Shown: positions 1 to 8,033, numbered from the stretch's first letter. The stretch is DNA of 10,071 nt from CAYGZL01 sp964354345 (GCA_964354345.1 CAYGZL010000077.1:1-10071), one strand, 5' to 3'. Numbers and translations are program-made. Notes: generated by a model not told the origin, from the letters alone.

Positions 1-1524
1 TTCACCTGGTGGAACGATCAGGTATTTTATGAAATTTTTGTCCGGTCTTTTTTCGATAGCAACGGAGATGGAATTGGTGATTTTAAAGGTATCATCCAAA
101 AACTGGATTACCTGAACGATGGGGATCCAAAAACAACCGACGATTTAGGAATTACCGGAATCTGGCTTATGCCGATCTTCCCGTCGCCCTCTTACCACGG
201 ATATGACGTAACCGATTATTACAATGTCAATCCCGACTATGGCACCCTGGATGATTTCAAGCAGCTTGTCCAAGAAGCCCACCGACGCGGAATTAAGATC
301 ATTCTTGATATGGTGATAAACCACACTTCTAACCAACATCCCTGGTTTGTGCAATCCCAAGATCCAAAATCCCCTTATCGGGATTGGTATATCTGGTCCG
401 CTACCCATCCGGGAAACCTTGGTCCGTGGGGGCAGACTGTGTGGCATTCTTCGCCAGCCGGTGGATATTTTTATGGCGTTTTCTGGGAGGGGATGCCAGA
501 TTTGAATTTCCAGAATCCAGCCGTGGTGACCGAAATGAATAAAGTTGCCACATTCTGGTTGAAAGATACACAAGTTGATGGTTTCAGACTGGATGGCGCA
601 CGATATTACGTTGAGCAGGGAACGCAACTGGCGGACACCAAAGACAACCATGCTTTTCTGAATCAGTATCGCACTCTGGTTAAGAGCATAAATCCTGAGG
701 CGGTTTTGGTAGGTGAGGTGTGGACTGATACCAGCACCGTGGCAACCTACTTGAAGGGCGATCAATTAGATCTGGCATTTGACTTCAGCCTGGCTGGAGC
801 GATGGTATCCAGCGCTAATGGCATGCAAGCCAGCCGGTCTCTGAACACTTTGCATACTTCATTAGCCTCCTTTCCATATGGACAATTCGCAACTTTCTTA
901 ACCAATCATGATCAAGAACGGGTCATGACGCAATTGCTTGGAGAAACTGGAAAAGCGAGAAATGCGGCTTCGCTCCTGTTGACCGCGCCGGGGGTGCCAT
1001 TTATTTATTATGGTGAAGAGATTGGGATGCGGGGCGCCAAGCCTGATGAGAAAATCCGCACACCGATGCAATGGACCGGCGATGAAAAAGGCGGGTTTAC
1101 GACCGGAACTCCCTGGGAGAGTTTGAACGATAGCTATAAAACAATGAATGTTGCCGGTGAACTCAATACGCCTGACTCGTTGTTAATCCATTATCGTAAT
1201 TTGATCCAGCTCAGGAATGCACATGCGGCTCTGCGCACCGGCCTTGCCTACCGGGTGGAAGCCAGCAGCCCTTCTATATATGCGTTATTACGCACGACCA
1301 ATGAAGAACGGATTTTAGTAATCATCAACCTTGGAAAGGCTCCTATAAGCGACTATACCTTGAAGCTGGTCACAGGACCTCTCAAGGACACTTACCAGCC
1401 AACATCTTTACTGAGCAAGGATCCCCTTCCAATACTGCAAGCCAATCCGCAAGGTGGGTTTGATTCCTACCAGCCTCTACCGACCTTACCAGGCAATTCA
1501 ATCCTGATGATTGAATTGCCTTGA
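1..1524 (+). CDS. GH13 alpha-amylase/alpha-glucosidase, 5'-truncated by window edge
   Basis: The frame is open from base 1, so the start codon lies upstream; 507 codons are visible, ending in TGA. It is a glycoside hydrolase family 13 enzyme that cleaves alpha-glucosidic bonds in starch or maltodextrins. Seen, numbering codons from base 1: a calcium-loop pattern D-x-N-x-D-x-I-x-D at 19-27, region I DMVINH near 103, MPDLN near 165, the nucleophile Asp in FRLDGARYY at codon 198 (base 592), the acid/base Glu in GEVW at codon 239 (base 715), the transition-state Asp in TNHD at codon 304 (base 910), then a short beta-type C-terminal domain. All three catalytic residues are present. The MPDLN signature in region V is known from the intermediary group between oligo-1,6-glucosidases (QPDLN) and neopullulanases (MPKLN), i.e. 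GH13_36-like. Whether it has a signal peptide cannot be seen. The binding-protein gene starts 13 bp downstream, probably in the same operon. Confidence 0.93.
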   Translation, partial: FTWWNDQVFYEIFVRSFFDSNGDGIGDFKGIIQKLDYLNDGDPKTTDDLGITGIWLMPIFPSPSYHGYDVTDYYNVNPDYGTLDDFKQLVQEAHRRGIKIILDMVINHTSNQHPWFVQSQDPKSPYRDWYIWSATHPGNLGPWGQTVWHSSPAGGYFYGVFWEGMPDLNFQNPAVVTEMNKVATFWLKDTQVDGFRLDGARYYVEQGTQLADTKDNHAFLNQYRTLVKSINPEAVLVGEVWTDTSTVATYLKGDQLDLAFDFSLAGAMVSSANGMQASRSLNTLHTSLASFPYGQFATFLTNHDQERVMTQLLGETGKARNAASLLLTAPGVPFIYYGEEIGMRGAKPDEKIRTPMQWTGDEKGGFTTGTPWESLNDSYKTMNVAGELNTPDSLLIHYRNLIQLRNAHAALRTGLAYRVEASSPSIYALLRTTNEERILVIINLGKAPISDYTLKLVTGPLKDTYQPTSLLSKDPLPILQANPQGGFDSYQPLPTLPGNSILMIELP

Positions 1525-1537
1525 ACCGATCCTTATT

Positions 1538-2878
1538 ATGAAAGTGCATATTTCGATCAATTTTTTGGTGATAGTCCTGTTGATGGGGCTGGTCGCCTGT
1601 CGGGAGGTGCCCCCGACCGCCTCCCCCTCGCAAACACCGACCGCCAAACCTACCGCCACCCGGAGACCTTCGCCTGTACCTTCGCCAACGCCGGTGATAG
1701 TGCAGGGGACGGTGACGATCTGGCATTCCTGGGATGAGAGCTTGATGCCAGCGCTGGTACAAATCATTACTGCCTTCCAGGCGCAATACCCCGATATCCT
1801 GTTCGATGTCTTGTATATCCCTTTAGAGAATCTTCAGACGAGATATGAGATTGCTGTTCAGGAAGGGATTGGACCATCAGTCTTATTTGGGCCCGCTGCC
1901 TGGGGGATACCGCTCTATGATAAGGGTCTGGCGGCTGATCTGGTGGACCTGGTGGATGGGAATATCCAGGCGATGTTAAACCCGGCGGCAAAAGGCAATG
2001 GACAATATGGCGATACCTGGATTGGATTGCCCTACACCCTGCGGGGTGTTGTCTTGTATCGCAATTCCCAGTTGGTTCAGAAGGCGCCTGCCACCTTCGA
2101 CGAGTTGGTGAACCTGGCGAAACAAATTACGCATGGGGAAATTATTGGCGCAGACCTGGAAAGGAGCTTTTTCTTTTCTGGTGGGCATTTGTTTGGCCTG
2201 GGCGGACAGTTGATCCAACCCGATGGTAATCCTGCATTCAATGATGATATTGGCCTGGTATGGATTGAGCTCCTGCGCAATTTTAGCCAGGCAGGACCAA
2301 CCGAATTCCAGAGTGACCGTGATTTGGAATTATTTAAGAGCGGTCGGGTTGGTTTTATCATTGATGGCACCTGGAATATGACTGTACTCGCCGCGGCTCT
2401 TGGACCGGCCAATCTGGCAATTGATCCCTGGCCTTCCTATGAGGCTGGATATCTGGCGGGTTTTGTCCAGGCCGAGAATATATACTTGAATTCAAAGCTG
2501 CAAAGCGATCGAAAGCTGGCTGCGCAAAGTTTTATGAAATTTATGCTCTCAGACGAGGCGCAGAAGATACTGGCAGAAAATGGCATGATTCCGGCTGTCG
2601 CCGAAGTGAGTGCCCTGAAATCCCAAACTGGTGCGATGATCGAGCAAGCTATGAAAGCATTGGCTGGAGGCAGCGCTTATCCACCGCTCCCCCAAATGGC
2701 TGTTTATGGGGCGCCGCTGGATATCGCGATTAAATCGGTACTGTTAGATAAAGCTCCTCCCGGCGATGCTCTGCAGAGCGCAGCACAGGCTATCCAAAAG
2801 GCATTGGCTAATTTGGAGGCTACCTCTCCGCCAGCCCCTATCCAAACTCCCACATCGGCTGTAACTACCAAGCCGTGA
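1538..2878 (+). CDS. ABC transporter sugar-binding lipoprotein (MalE-like, extracellular family 1)
   Basis: Predicted 446-residue extracytoplasmic solute-binding protein of a carbohydrate ABC importer. The ATG at 1538 was chosen because it gives a compact type II signal peptide: a basic residue, a hydrophobic stretch, and the lipobox LVAC with the lipidated Cys at residue 21. A TTG at 1511 in the same frame would overlap the preceding gene and add an unneeded leader. There is no good Shine-Dalgarno before 1538, so translation may be coupled to the upstream GH13 gene (13-bp gap). Residues 22-51 are a Pro/Thr/Ser-rich linker, typical of surface-anchored lipoproteins. The binding domain begins at about 55 (VTIWHSWDE) and runs to about 430, followed by a short Pro/Thr-rich tail. 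Neighbouring GH13 enzymes point to maltose, maltodextrin or a related alpha-glucan as ligand; this is inferred from context. No permease or ATPase gene is in the window. Confidence 0.88.
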   Translation: MKVHISINFLVIVLLMGLVACREVPPTASPSQTPTAKPTATRRPSPVPSPTPVIVQGTVTIWHSWDESLMPALVQIITAFQAQYPDILFDVLYIPLENLQTRYEIAVQEGIGPSVLFGPAAWGIPLYDKGLAADLVDLVDGNIQAMLNPAAKGNGQYGDTWIGLPYTLRGVVLYRNSQLVQKAPATFDELVNLAKQITHGEIIGADLERSFFFSGGHLFGLGGQLIQPDGNPAFNDDIGLVWIELLRNFSQAGPTEFQSDRDLELFKSGRVGFIIDGTWNMTVLAAALGPANLAIDPWPSYEAGYLAGFVQAENIYLNSKLQSDRKLAAQSFMKFMLSDEAQKILAENGMIPAVAEVSALKSQTGAMIEQAMKALAGGSAYPPLPQMAVYGAPLDIAIKSVLLDKAPPGDALQSAAQAIQKALANLEATSPPAPIQTPTSAVTTKP

Positions 2879-2918
2879 TCATCCTGACTCGCCAAATTTT
2901 CATCCTGATGAGGCCTTC

Positions 2919-4316
2919 ATGACTGTTCCGTATTGGATACAAGACGCAGTTTTTTATCAAATTTTCCCCGATCGTTTTGCCAATGGCAATAAATCCAATG
3001 ATCTTCAGAATGTACAACCCTGGGGTTCTCCACCAACCTATTGGGGGTTCCAGGGTGGAGATATCCGGGGAATCATTGAGCATTTTGATTATTTACTTGA
3101 CTTGGGTATCAACGCCCTTTATCTCACACCGATCTTTCAATCACCTTCTGTCCATCGCTATGACACCACCAATTATTATGCGCTCGATCCGCGCTTAGGG
3201 AATTTGCAGGATTTTAAGGCGTTATTGGAGGTGGCTCACTCCAACCAGGTACGGGTGATCCTGGATGGCGTGTTTAACCATTGTTCGCGTGGTTTTTTCC
3301 CTTTTTCTGATGTTCTCGAGAATCAGGATCACTCCACCTACCGCAATTGGTTTCATATCCGCTCTTTTCCGGTGGACGCTTACGGGCAGGGGAAGGCGGA
3401 GAGTTATTTGGCCTGGTGGGGTCACCGCAGTATGCCCAAACTGAATACGAGCAATCCTGAAGTCCGGCGTTATTTGTGGGATGTCGCCCGGTACTGGATC
3501 GAACAAGGCACCGATGGATGGCGACTGGATGTACCCAATGAGATTGACGATGATTCTTTTTGGGCTGAGTTCCGGCGCGTGGTGAAATCCATTAACCGGG
3601 ATGCATATCTGTTAGGTGAAATTTGGACTGCCGAACCGCGCTGGGTGGGGGAAGGTCATTTTGATGGCTTGATGAATTATCCGGTTCGAGATGCTGTGTT
3701 GGATTTCTTAAATGGCGGCTCATTGACTACCAATGGATTTGCAGATCGCGTGGAGAAATTGCTGACTTTATATGCCCGTGAAAACGCCTATGCTATGTAC
3801 GTTACCTTAGGTTCCCATGATACGGAACGCATCCGTACGGCGTTAGGAGGCGAGTTAAACAAAATCAAGCTGGCCTTTGCTTTTTTGTTTGCTTATCCAG
3901 GCGCCCCGGCGATCTTTTATGGCGATGAAATTGGTTTACGTGGTGGTAAAGATCCTGAATGTCGCGGCGCATTTCCATGGAACCCGGATTCCTGGCTGGA
4001 CGAGCTAAGAGCCTGGACGAAAACTTTAATTTCATATCGCAAGCGGATCCCTGCTTTACGCCGTGGGGATTACCGCCGGATGTTAGTGGATGACCGGCGG
4101 AGTTGTTATGTATTTGCGCGCTCTCTTGGCGACCAAAGCGTTTTGATAGCTATGAACGCCAGTCCGACGCAAAGGTATCTCCGGGTACCGGTAAGCGATT
4201 TGGGATGGACCGACGGTCGTATCCTGCATAATTTGTTGGGTATTGAAGAGTATCTGGTATCCGGGGATTCGCTTTCGATCAATTTACCCCCCTTTGGCAG
4301 CGCCTGGGTGACCTGA
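2919..4316 (+). CDS. GH13 neopullulanase/cyclomaltodextrinase-like alpha-glycosidase, lacks N-terminal domain
   Basis: A 465-residue GH13 hydrolase for alpha-1,4 (perhaps also alpha-1,6) bonds in maltodextrins, cyclodextrins or pullulan. The ATG at 2919 is preceded by GATGAGG with a 5-nt spacing. Seen: region I DGVFNH at 116-121, MPKLN at 172-176 (the neopullulanase-subfamily signature), nucleophile Asp204 in GWRLDVPNE, acid/base Glu234 in LLGEIW, transition-state Asp301 in GSHDTER, and the GGKDPECR loop after FYGDEIGLR that is common in this subfamily. The catalytic barrel begins almost at residue 1 (PYWIQDAVFYQIFPDRF), so the roughly 120-residue N-terminal beta-domain (CBM34 type) of typical 580-residue neopullulanases is absent. 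No signal peptide is visible, which suggests a cytoplasmic enzyme acting on imported oligosaccharides. It lies 40 bp after the binding-protein gene and likely shares its transcript. Exact specificity is uncertain. Confidence 0.9.
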   Translation: MTVPYWIQDAVFYQIFPDRFANGNKSNDLQNVQPWGSPPTYWGFQGGDIRGIIEHFDYLLDLGINALYLTPIFQSPSVHRYDTTNYYALDPRLGNLQDFKALLEVAHSNQVRVILDGVFNHCSRGFFPFSDVLENQDHSTYRNWFHIRSFPVDAYGQGKAESYLAWWGHRSMPKLNTSNPEVRRYLWDVARYWIEQGTDGWRLDVPNEIDDDSFWAEFRRVVKSINRDAYLLGEIWTAEPRWVGEGHFDGLMNYPVRDAVLDFLNGGSLTTNGFADRVEKLLTLYARENAYAMYVTLGSHDTERIRTALGGELNKIKLAFAFLFAYPGAPAIFYGDEIGLRGGKDPECRGAFPWNPDSWLDELRAWTKTLISYRKRIPALRRGDYRRMLVDDRRSCYVFARSLGDQSVLIAMNASPTQRYLRVPVSDLGWTDGRILHNLLGIEEYLVSGDSLSINLPPFGSAWVT

Positions 4317-4388
4317 GGGAGCCGAGGAGAGGATATTTGTATCGTTGATTGATGACAGTTGGCACTATTCAAAGGTGCTTCAGAATAG

Positions 4389-4394
4389 GATAAT
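4389..4394 (+). promoter_or_regulatory. Possible -10 element before the 2-oxoacid oxidoreductase operon
   Basis: GATAAT matches the TATAAT consensus at 5 of 6 positions and lies 42 bp upstream of the ferredoxin start, in the only sizeable gap (4317-4436) between the GH13 cluster and the oxidoreductase operon. A good -35 box at 16-18 bp was not found (TATTCA at 4366-4371 matches 3 of 6). TTGGCA at 4359-4364 is too far away. The promoter is therefore tentative. No terminator hairpin for the GH13 gene is visible in this gap. Confidence 0.25.
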
Positions 4395-4436
4395 ATCAGG
4401 TGGATTTATATTTCTAAGGTTGTATGGAGATGAGAT

Positions 4437-4682
4437 ATGCCAGTCCGTGGCTGGATTCAGATAAATGAATTGTATTGCAAGGGTTGTGAATTATGTATCG
4501 CAGCCTGCCCGCAGAAAGTTTTAAGCCTGGACATGGATCACCTGACGCCCAAGGGGTATCATCCAGTTTTTTTGAATAAAGATGGCTGTACCGGCTGTGC
4601 AATTTGCGCGATTGTGTGCCCCGAAGCGGCTCTAACGGTCTTTCGCGAAACCCCGGTTAAAGCTGCCCCGGCAGCCGTATAG
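4437..4682 (+). CDS. vorD: 2-oxoacid:ferredoxin oxidoreductase, delta (2x[4Fe-4S] ferredoxin) subunit
   Basis: An 81-residue ferredoxin-type protein with two complete CxxCxxCxxxCP motifs: Cys14, 17, 20, 24 and Cys51, 54, 57, 61. Each is expected to bind a [4Fe-4S] cluster, so the subunit carries electrons from the TPP site to external ferredoxin. The ATG at 4437 has GGAG 7 nt upstream (4426-4429). The C-terminal tail after residue 70 is Ala/Pro-rich. It is the first of four genes encoding the subunits of one enzyme, and the next gene's Shine-Dalgarno overlaps its stop codon. The symbol follows the VorDBAC convention; KorD or OorD would be equally reasonable because the substrate of the complex is not determined by the sequence. 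Confidence 0.88.
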   Translation: MPVRGWIQINELYCKGCELCIAACPQKVLSLDMDHLTPKGYHPVFLNKDGCTGCAICAIVCPEAALTVFRETPVKAAPAAV

Positions 4683-4686
4683 GAGG
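4681..4686 (+). promoter_or_regulatory. Shine-Dalgarno that sets the GTG start of the alpha subunit
   Basis: A perfect AGGAGG lies 6 nt before the GTG at 4693 and overlaps the TAG stop (4680-4682) of the ferredoxin gene. It supports GTG as the real start and suggests coupled translation within the operon. Confidence 0.8.
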
Positions 4687-4692
4687 TTCAGC

Positions 4693-5814
4693 GTGGCTCG
4701 CCAATTACTGGAAGGGAATATTGCGATGGCTGAAGCAGCCATTTGCGCCGGCCTGGAGGCCTATTTTGGTTACCCGATCACACCCCAAACGGAGCTATTG
4801 GAACGGATGTCATTACGGATGCCCGAATTAGGACGGGCTTTCCTGCAGGCAGAGAGTGAAGTGGCGGCAATAAATATGGTGTATGGCGCTGCCTGTACCG
4901 GGAAACGAGTGATGAGCAGTTCCTCCAGTCCTGGGGTGAGTTTGATGATGGAAGGTTTATCCTATATCGCCGGAACCGAGCTTCCAGTGGTTCTAATTGA
5001 TGTGGTCCGGGGTGGACCCGGCCTGGGAAATATCGCTCCATCCCAGGGCGATTATAACCAGCTTGTGCATGGCGGTGGTCATGGGGATTACCACCCGATT
5101 GTCCTGGCGCCAGCCAGTGTTCAGGAAGCTGTTGATTTAACCGTTTTGGCTTTCGACCTGGCTGAAAAATATCTTGCGATTGTCGTGGTAATGGCGGATG
5201 GAAACGTGGGCCAAATCATGGAACCAGTCGAGTTACCCCCGATGCAGCCGGTTGGGCGACCGACCCCTGATTGGGCAGTCAGCGGAGCCAAAGGTCGCCA
5301 ACGCCGTATTTTGAGTTCCATCTATCTAAAACCCGAGGATGAAGAGATTGTCAACCTGCGCCTGCTGGAGCGCTGGCAATTAATCCAGGCTAACGAGGTC
5401 CGTTATAAAGAGTATTACATGGAGGATGCGGAGTTCGTCGTGGTGGGTTTCGGAACGGCTGGGCGAGTAGCATTTTCGGCTGTGCGCGCGGCGCGCGCCG
5501 AAGGTATGCGGGTTGGTTTACTGCGACCAATCACGGTCAGCCCTTATCCATCAGCTCGCATCGCTGAGCTGGTTCCCACGACGAAGGCATTTCTGGTCGT
5601 CGAAATGAATACCGGTCAAATGTTGGAAGATGTACGATTGGCGGTAGGGGGGCGGGTGCCGGTTGAGTTTTATGGTCGCCTGGGGGGTGTAGTGCCATTT
5701 CAGGATGAAATCCTAGGCGAAATTCATCGCATAAACCGTGAACCATTGACGACCGGCGCCGATCCACGGCGGGGCTGGATGGATCGGTTAAAGAAGACCA
5801 CGAACAAAACATGA
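4693..5814 (+). CDS. vorB: 2-oxoacid:ferredoxin oxidoreductase, alpha subunit (VorB/KorA type)
   Basis: A 373-residue alpha subunit of a ferredoxin-dependent 2-oxoacid oxidoreductase, starting at GTG after a perfect AGGAGG. In the complex it forms the pyrimidine-binding half of the TPP site and contributes the second domain of the alpha chain. Seen: LLEGNIAMAEAA at the N-terminus, GYPITP at 26-31, the QAESE segment at 52-56, the Ser run SSSSSPG at 75-81, RGGPGLG at 106-112, SQGDY at 117-121 and GGGHGDY at 127-133. These blocks closely follow the VorB (3-methyl-2-oxobutanoate dehydrogenase) group as I recall it. The C-terminal third, from about 245, is the PFOR-II-like domain. Length is normal for a separate alpha chain, not fused to gamma. 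The substrate could be branched-chain 2-oxoacids or 2-oxoglutarate. The beta gene starts 10 bp downstream. Confidence 0.92.
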   Translation: MARQLLEGNIAMAEAAICAGLEAYFGYPITPQTELLERMSLRMPELGRAFLQAESEVAAINMVYGAACTGKRVMSSSSSPGVSLMMEGLSYIAGTELPVVLIDVVRGGPGLGNIAPSQGDYNQLVHGGGHGDYHPIVLAPASVQEAVDLTVLAFDLAEKYLAIVVVMADGNVGQIMEPVELPPMQPVGRPTPDWAVSGAKGRQRRILSSIYLKPEDEEIVNLRLLERWQLIQANEVRYKEYYMEDAEFVVVGFGTAGRVAFSAVRAARAEGMRVGLLRPITVSPYPSARIAELVPTTKAFLVVEMNTGQMLEDVRLAVGGRVPVEFYGRLGGVVPFQDEILGEIHRINREPLTTGADPRRGWMDRLKKTTNKT

Positions 5815-5824
5815 GGCTAGTTAA

Positions 5825-6595
5825 ATGATGAGTGAAGCACAAGTAGTCTATAACCGACCCAGATCCTTAACTGAGACGCCTACCCATTATTGTCCAGGGT
5901 GTACTCATGGCGTGGCGCACCGGCTAATCGCAGAAGTGCTGGACGAGATGGATTTGCGCGAGCTGACCATTGGGGTAGCTCCGGTTGGGTGTGCGGTGTT
6001 TGCCTATAACTATTTCGACTGCGATTTCGTTGAGGCGGCCCATGGTCGGGCGCCCGCTATGGCGACTGGGATCAAACGCGTTCTGCCGGACAGGATTGTT
6101 TTTACCTATCAAGGCGATGGCGATCTGGCCTCGATTGGGATGGCTGAAATCATGCATGTCGCTGGTCGGGGTGAAAATATCACAGTTATTTTCATTAACA
6201 ACGCCATCTACGGTATGACCGGAGGGCAAATGGCGCCTACGACACTGCCGGGTCAAAAAACTACGTCTTCTCCAACGGGGCGTGATGTTGAACTGGCTGG
6301 TTTCCCCCTCCGGATGGCCGAGGTCATAGCCAAAATGGACGGCACGAGTTATGTTGTACGGCGCAGCTTGCATGATCCCAAGAACATTCGTCTGGCTAAG
6401 AAAGCCATCCGCACCGCTTTTGAAGTACAGAAACGCGGACTGGGTTTCTCGATGGTTGAATTGCTATCCACATGCCCGACGAACTGGGGTCTATCACCGC
6501 AAGACTCGTTACGCTGGTTAGCAGAGCACATGATCCCGTTTTACCCATTAGAGGATTTTAAAGTATCCCCCGAATTAGCCGGATTGCGGTTTTAA
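5825..6595 (+). CDS. vorA: 2-oxoacid:ferredoxin oxidoreductase, beta (TPP-binding) subunit
   Basis: A 256-residue catalytic beta subunit that binds thiamine pyrophosphate and, in related enzymes, a [4Fe-4S] cluster. Seen: YCPGCTHG at 22-29, PVGC ending at Cys56, HGRAPA at 73-78, the TPP/Mg motif GDGDLASIG at 97-105 paired with NNAIYGMTGGQ at 125-135, and STCPTNW around Cys217. Cys23, Cys26, Cys56 and Cys217 have spacing like the four cluster ligands of structurally known two-subunit 2-oxoacid:ferredoxin oxidoreductases, so the proximal cluster is probably retained. ATGATG gives two adjacent possible starts (5825 or 5828); GAGG at 5813-5816 supports either. The gene sits 10 bp after alpha and 20 bp before gamma. 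Confidence 0.93.
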   Translation: MMSEAQVVYNRPRSLTETPTHYCPGCTHGVAHRLIAEVLDEMDLRELTIGVAPVGCAVFAYNYFDCDFVEAAHGRAPAMATGIKRVLPDRIVFTYQGDGDLASIGMAEIMHVAGRGENITVIFINNAIYGMTGGQMAPTTLPGQKTTSSPTGRDVELAGFPLRMAEVIAKMDGTSYVVRRSLHDPKNIRLAKKAIRTAFEVQKRGLGFSMVELLSTCPTNWGLSPQDSLRWLAEHMIPFYPLEDFKVSPELAGLRF

Positions 6596-6615
6596 GTTAC
6601 AGGCGAGGTTGTAAA

Positions 6616-7173
6616 ATGCAAACAGAAATCATTCTTGCCGGTTTTGGGGGTCAGGGAATCATGTTTGCCGGACAATTATTGGCGTATGCCGCCATGGATG
6701 CTGGTAGAGTAGTGACCTGGATTCCCTCTTATGGTCCGGAAATGCGCGGCGGGACTGCTAATTGTACAATAATCATCGCTGACGAGGAGATTGGCGCACC
6801 CACTGTCCGCAATCCATGTGCAACCCTGGTATTTAACCTGCCTTCGCTCGATAAATATGAACCGTTGGTGGTCCCGGGTGGGGTATTAATTGCGAATGCT
6901 TCGTTGATTAATCGTAGTTTCCAACGCACCGATTTACGGCGCGTGATGATTCCAGCCAACGAGATCGCAGAAACCTTGGGTGACCGTCGCTTGACCAACA
7001 TGGTCATGGTTGGCGCGATGATCACCCAATTGCCCGTCTTGACGCTTGAGGCATTGGAGAAGGCGCTGGAGGACCACCTGCCCTCTCGCCATCGGCGCTT
7101 AATGCCGCTAAATTCGCAAGCCCTTCACCAGGGTGTTGAATTCGCGCTCAGAGAAGTGCTGGGCGTAGAATAA
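6616..7173 (+). CDS. vorC: 2-oxoacid:ferredoxin oxidoreductase, gamma subunit
   Basis: A 185-residue gamma subunit of the same complex, belonging to the pyruvate/ketoisovalerate oxidoreductase catalytic-domain family. Seen: a glycine-rich start AGFGGQGI at 8-15, the strongly conserved SYGPEMRGGTANC at 38-50, and FNLPSLDKYE in the middle. In related enzymes this domain helps form the CoA-binding part of the active site. The ATG at 6616 has GAGG at 6605-6608 with a 7-nt spacing. Full length for the family. The first lipoprotein gene begins only 10 bp after the stop, with no terminator between, so read-through transcription is likely. Confidence 0.92.
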   Translation: MQTEIILAGFGGQGIMFAGQLLAYAAMDAGRVVTWIPSYGPEMRGGTANCTIIIADEEIGAPTVRNPCATLVFNLPSLDKYEPLVVPGGVLIANASLINRSFQRTDLRRVMIPANEIAETLGDRRLTNMVMVGAMITQLPVLTLEALEKALEDHLPSRHRRLMPLNSQALHQGVEFALREVLGVE

Positions 7174-7183
7174 TATATAAAAA

Positions 7184-8020
7184 GTGAAGCGCCTTTCTTT
7201 TATCATTGCGCGCAGCGTGGCGAGACTGGCTTTGGTTTGCGAAGTAATTTCGTGTTTCGTGACTGGTAAAGCGCACTCAGCCATTTGTTTGTTCGGTGTG
7301 GTTATAGTGGTTACATTGGTGGCATGCAGGTCAACCGCGGCACTGTTGATTACCCCCACATCATTCCCTCCAGTAGCCTCGCCTACCGTAACGATGCCAG
7401 CGACTGCAGTTCCATTGCTATCCCACACAACAACGGCTATTTATGCATCCCCAACAGTCACTCCGACCAAGGCGCAGGTGGTTGTTCCCACACAGACACT
7501 CATCTCTACCCATACTCTTACACCGATCCCAGATCCGACGGTTACGCCCACGGAAACCGCCACGCTGGTTCCGACGCGATCCTCTTCGGGTATGAATTAT
7601 GGAACAGCGAATGGCGGCGGTCTGAAGATTTATTTTATCCAAACAAAAACTGGTGGGAAAATCGGCTGTGGTGATAGCGCGGTTAGCGTCGGTACAGGCA
7701 TCACGCGTAGCGGAGATTTCGCGCAAGATGTCCGGGCAGCCTTGAAACGGTTATTCTCATATCGAGATAAATTTGTGTTTGGCCTGTATAACCCGCTGTA
7801 TCTTTCGAATTTTGCCGTCTTGCATGCCGAATTTAATCCGGTCAATGGCGTGGCTGATATCTACCTGGCTGGAACCTATAAACCATCGGGCAATGATTGT
7901 GACAATTTGAGGGTAAAGGCGCAAGTATGGCTGACTGTGCGCCAATTTCCCGATATCCGTTTCCCAAATATTTTGTTAAATGGGCGGCCGTTTGGCGACC
8001 AGGTGTCAAATGATAAGTGA
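7184..8020 (+). CDS. GerMN-like domain lipoprotein, first of a tandem pair
   Basis: Predicted 278-residue exported lipoprotein of unknown function. Seen: a hydrophobic segment ending in the lipobox LVAC (Cys48 with the GTG start at 7184), then about 90 residues rich in Thr, Pro and Ser, then a C-terminal domain from about 147 to 272. That domain has the layout of GerMN/sporulation-germination domains: IYFIQ at the start, AALKRLF, a YNP turn, ADIYLAGTY, QVWLTVRQFP and a closing ILLNG. Cys162 (GCGDS) and Cys239 (DCDN) are shared with the next gene and could form a disulfide. The leader is long for a signal peptide. A GTG at 7259 would give a normal 22-residue one, but neither start has a good Shine-Dalgarno. 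A role in spore germination should not be assumed; the domain is widespread in non-sporulating bacteria. It follows the gamma subunit gene by 10 bp. Confidence 0.75.
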   Translation: MKRLSFIIARSVARLALVCEVISCFVTGKAHSAICLFGVVIVVTLVACRSTAALLITPTSFPPVASPTVTMPATAVPLLSHTTTAIYASPTVTPTKAQVVVPTQTLISTHTLTPIPDPTVTPTETATLVPTRSSSGMNYGTANGGGLKIYFIQTKTGGKIGCGDSAVSVGTGITRSGDFAQDVRAALKRLFSYRDKFVFGLYNPLYLSNFAVLHAEFNPVNGVADIYLAGTYKPSGNDCDNLRVKAQVWLTVRQFPDIRFPNILLNGRPFGDQVSNDK

Positions 8021-8033
8021 GGCACGGGCATGG

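Noticed and set aside
145..765. Long minus-strand reading frame opposite the first GH13 gene
   Set aside because: It lies wholly antisense to a conserved catalytic domain, its translation shows no recognisable domain, and it has no ribosome binding site context.
5924..6373. Minus-strand reading frame opposite the beta subunit gene
   Set aside because: The plus strand encodes the invariant TPP-binding motifs here, so the antisense frame is a shadow of it.
7285..7674. Second plus-strand frame inside the first GerMN-like gene
   Set aside because: It covers the linker in another frame. The GerMN frame has a lipobox, a Thr/Pro linker and a paralogue next door, while this one has no coherent domain.
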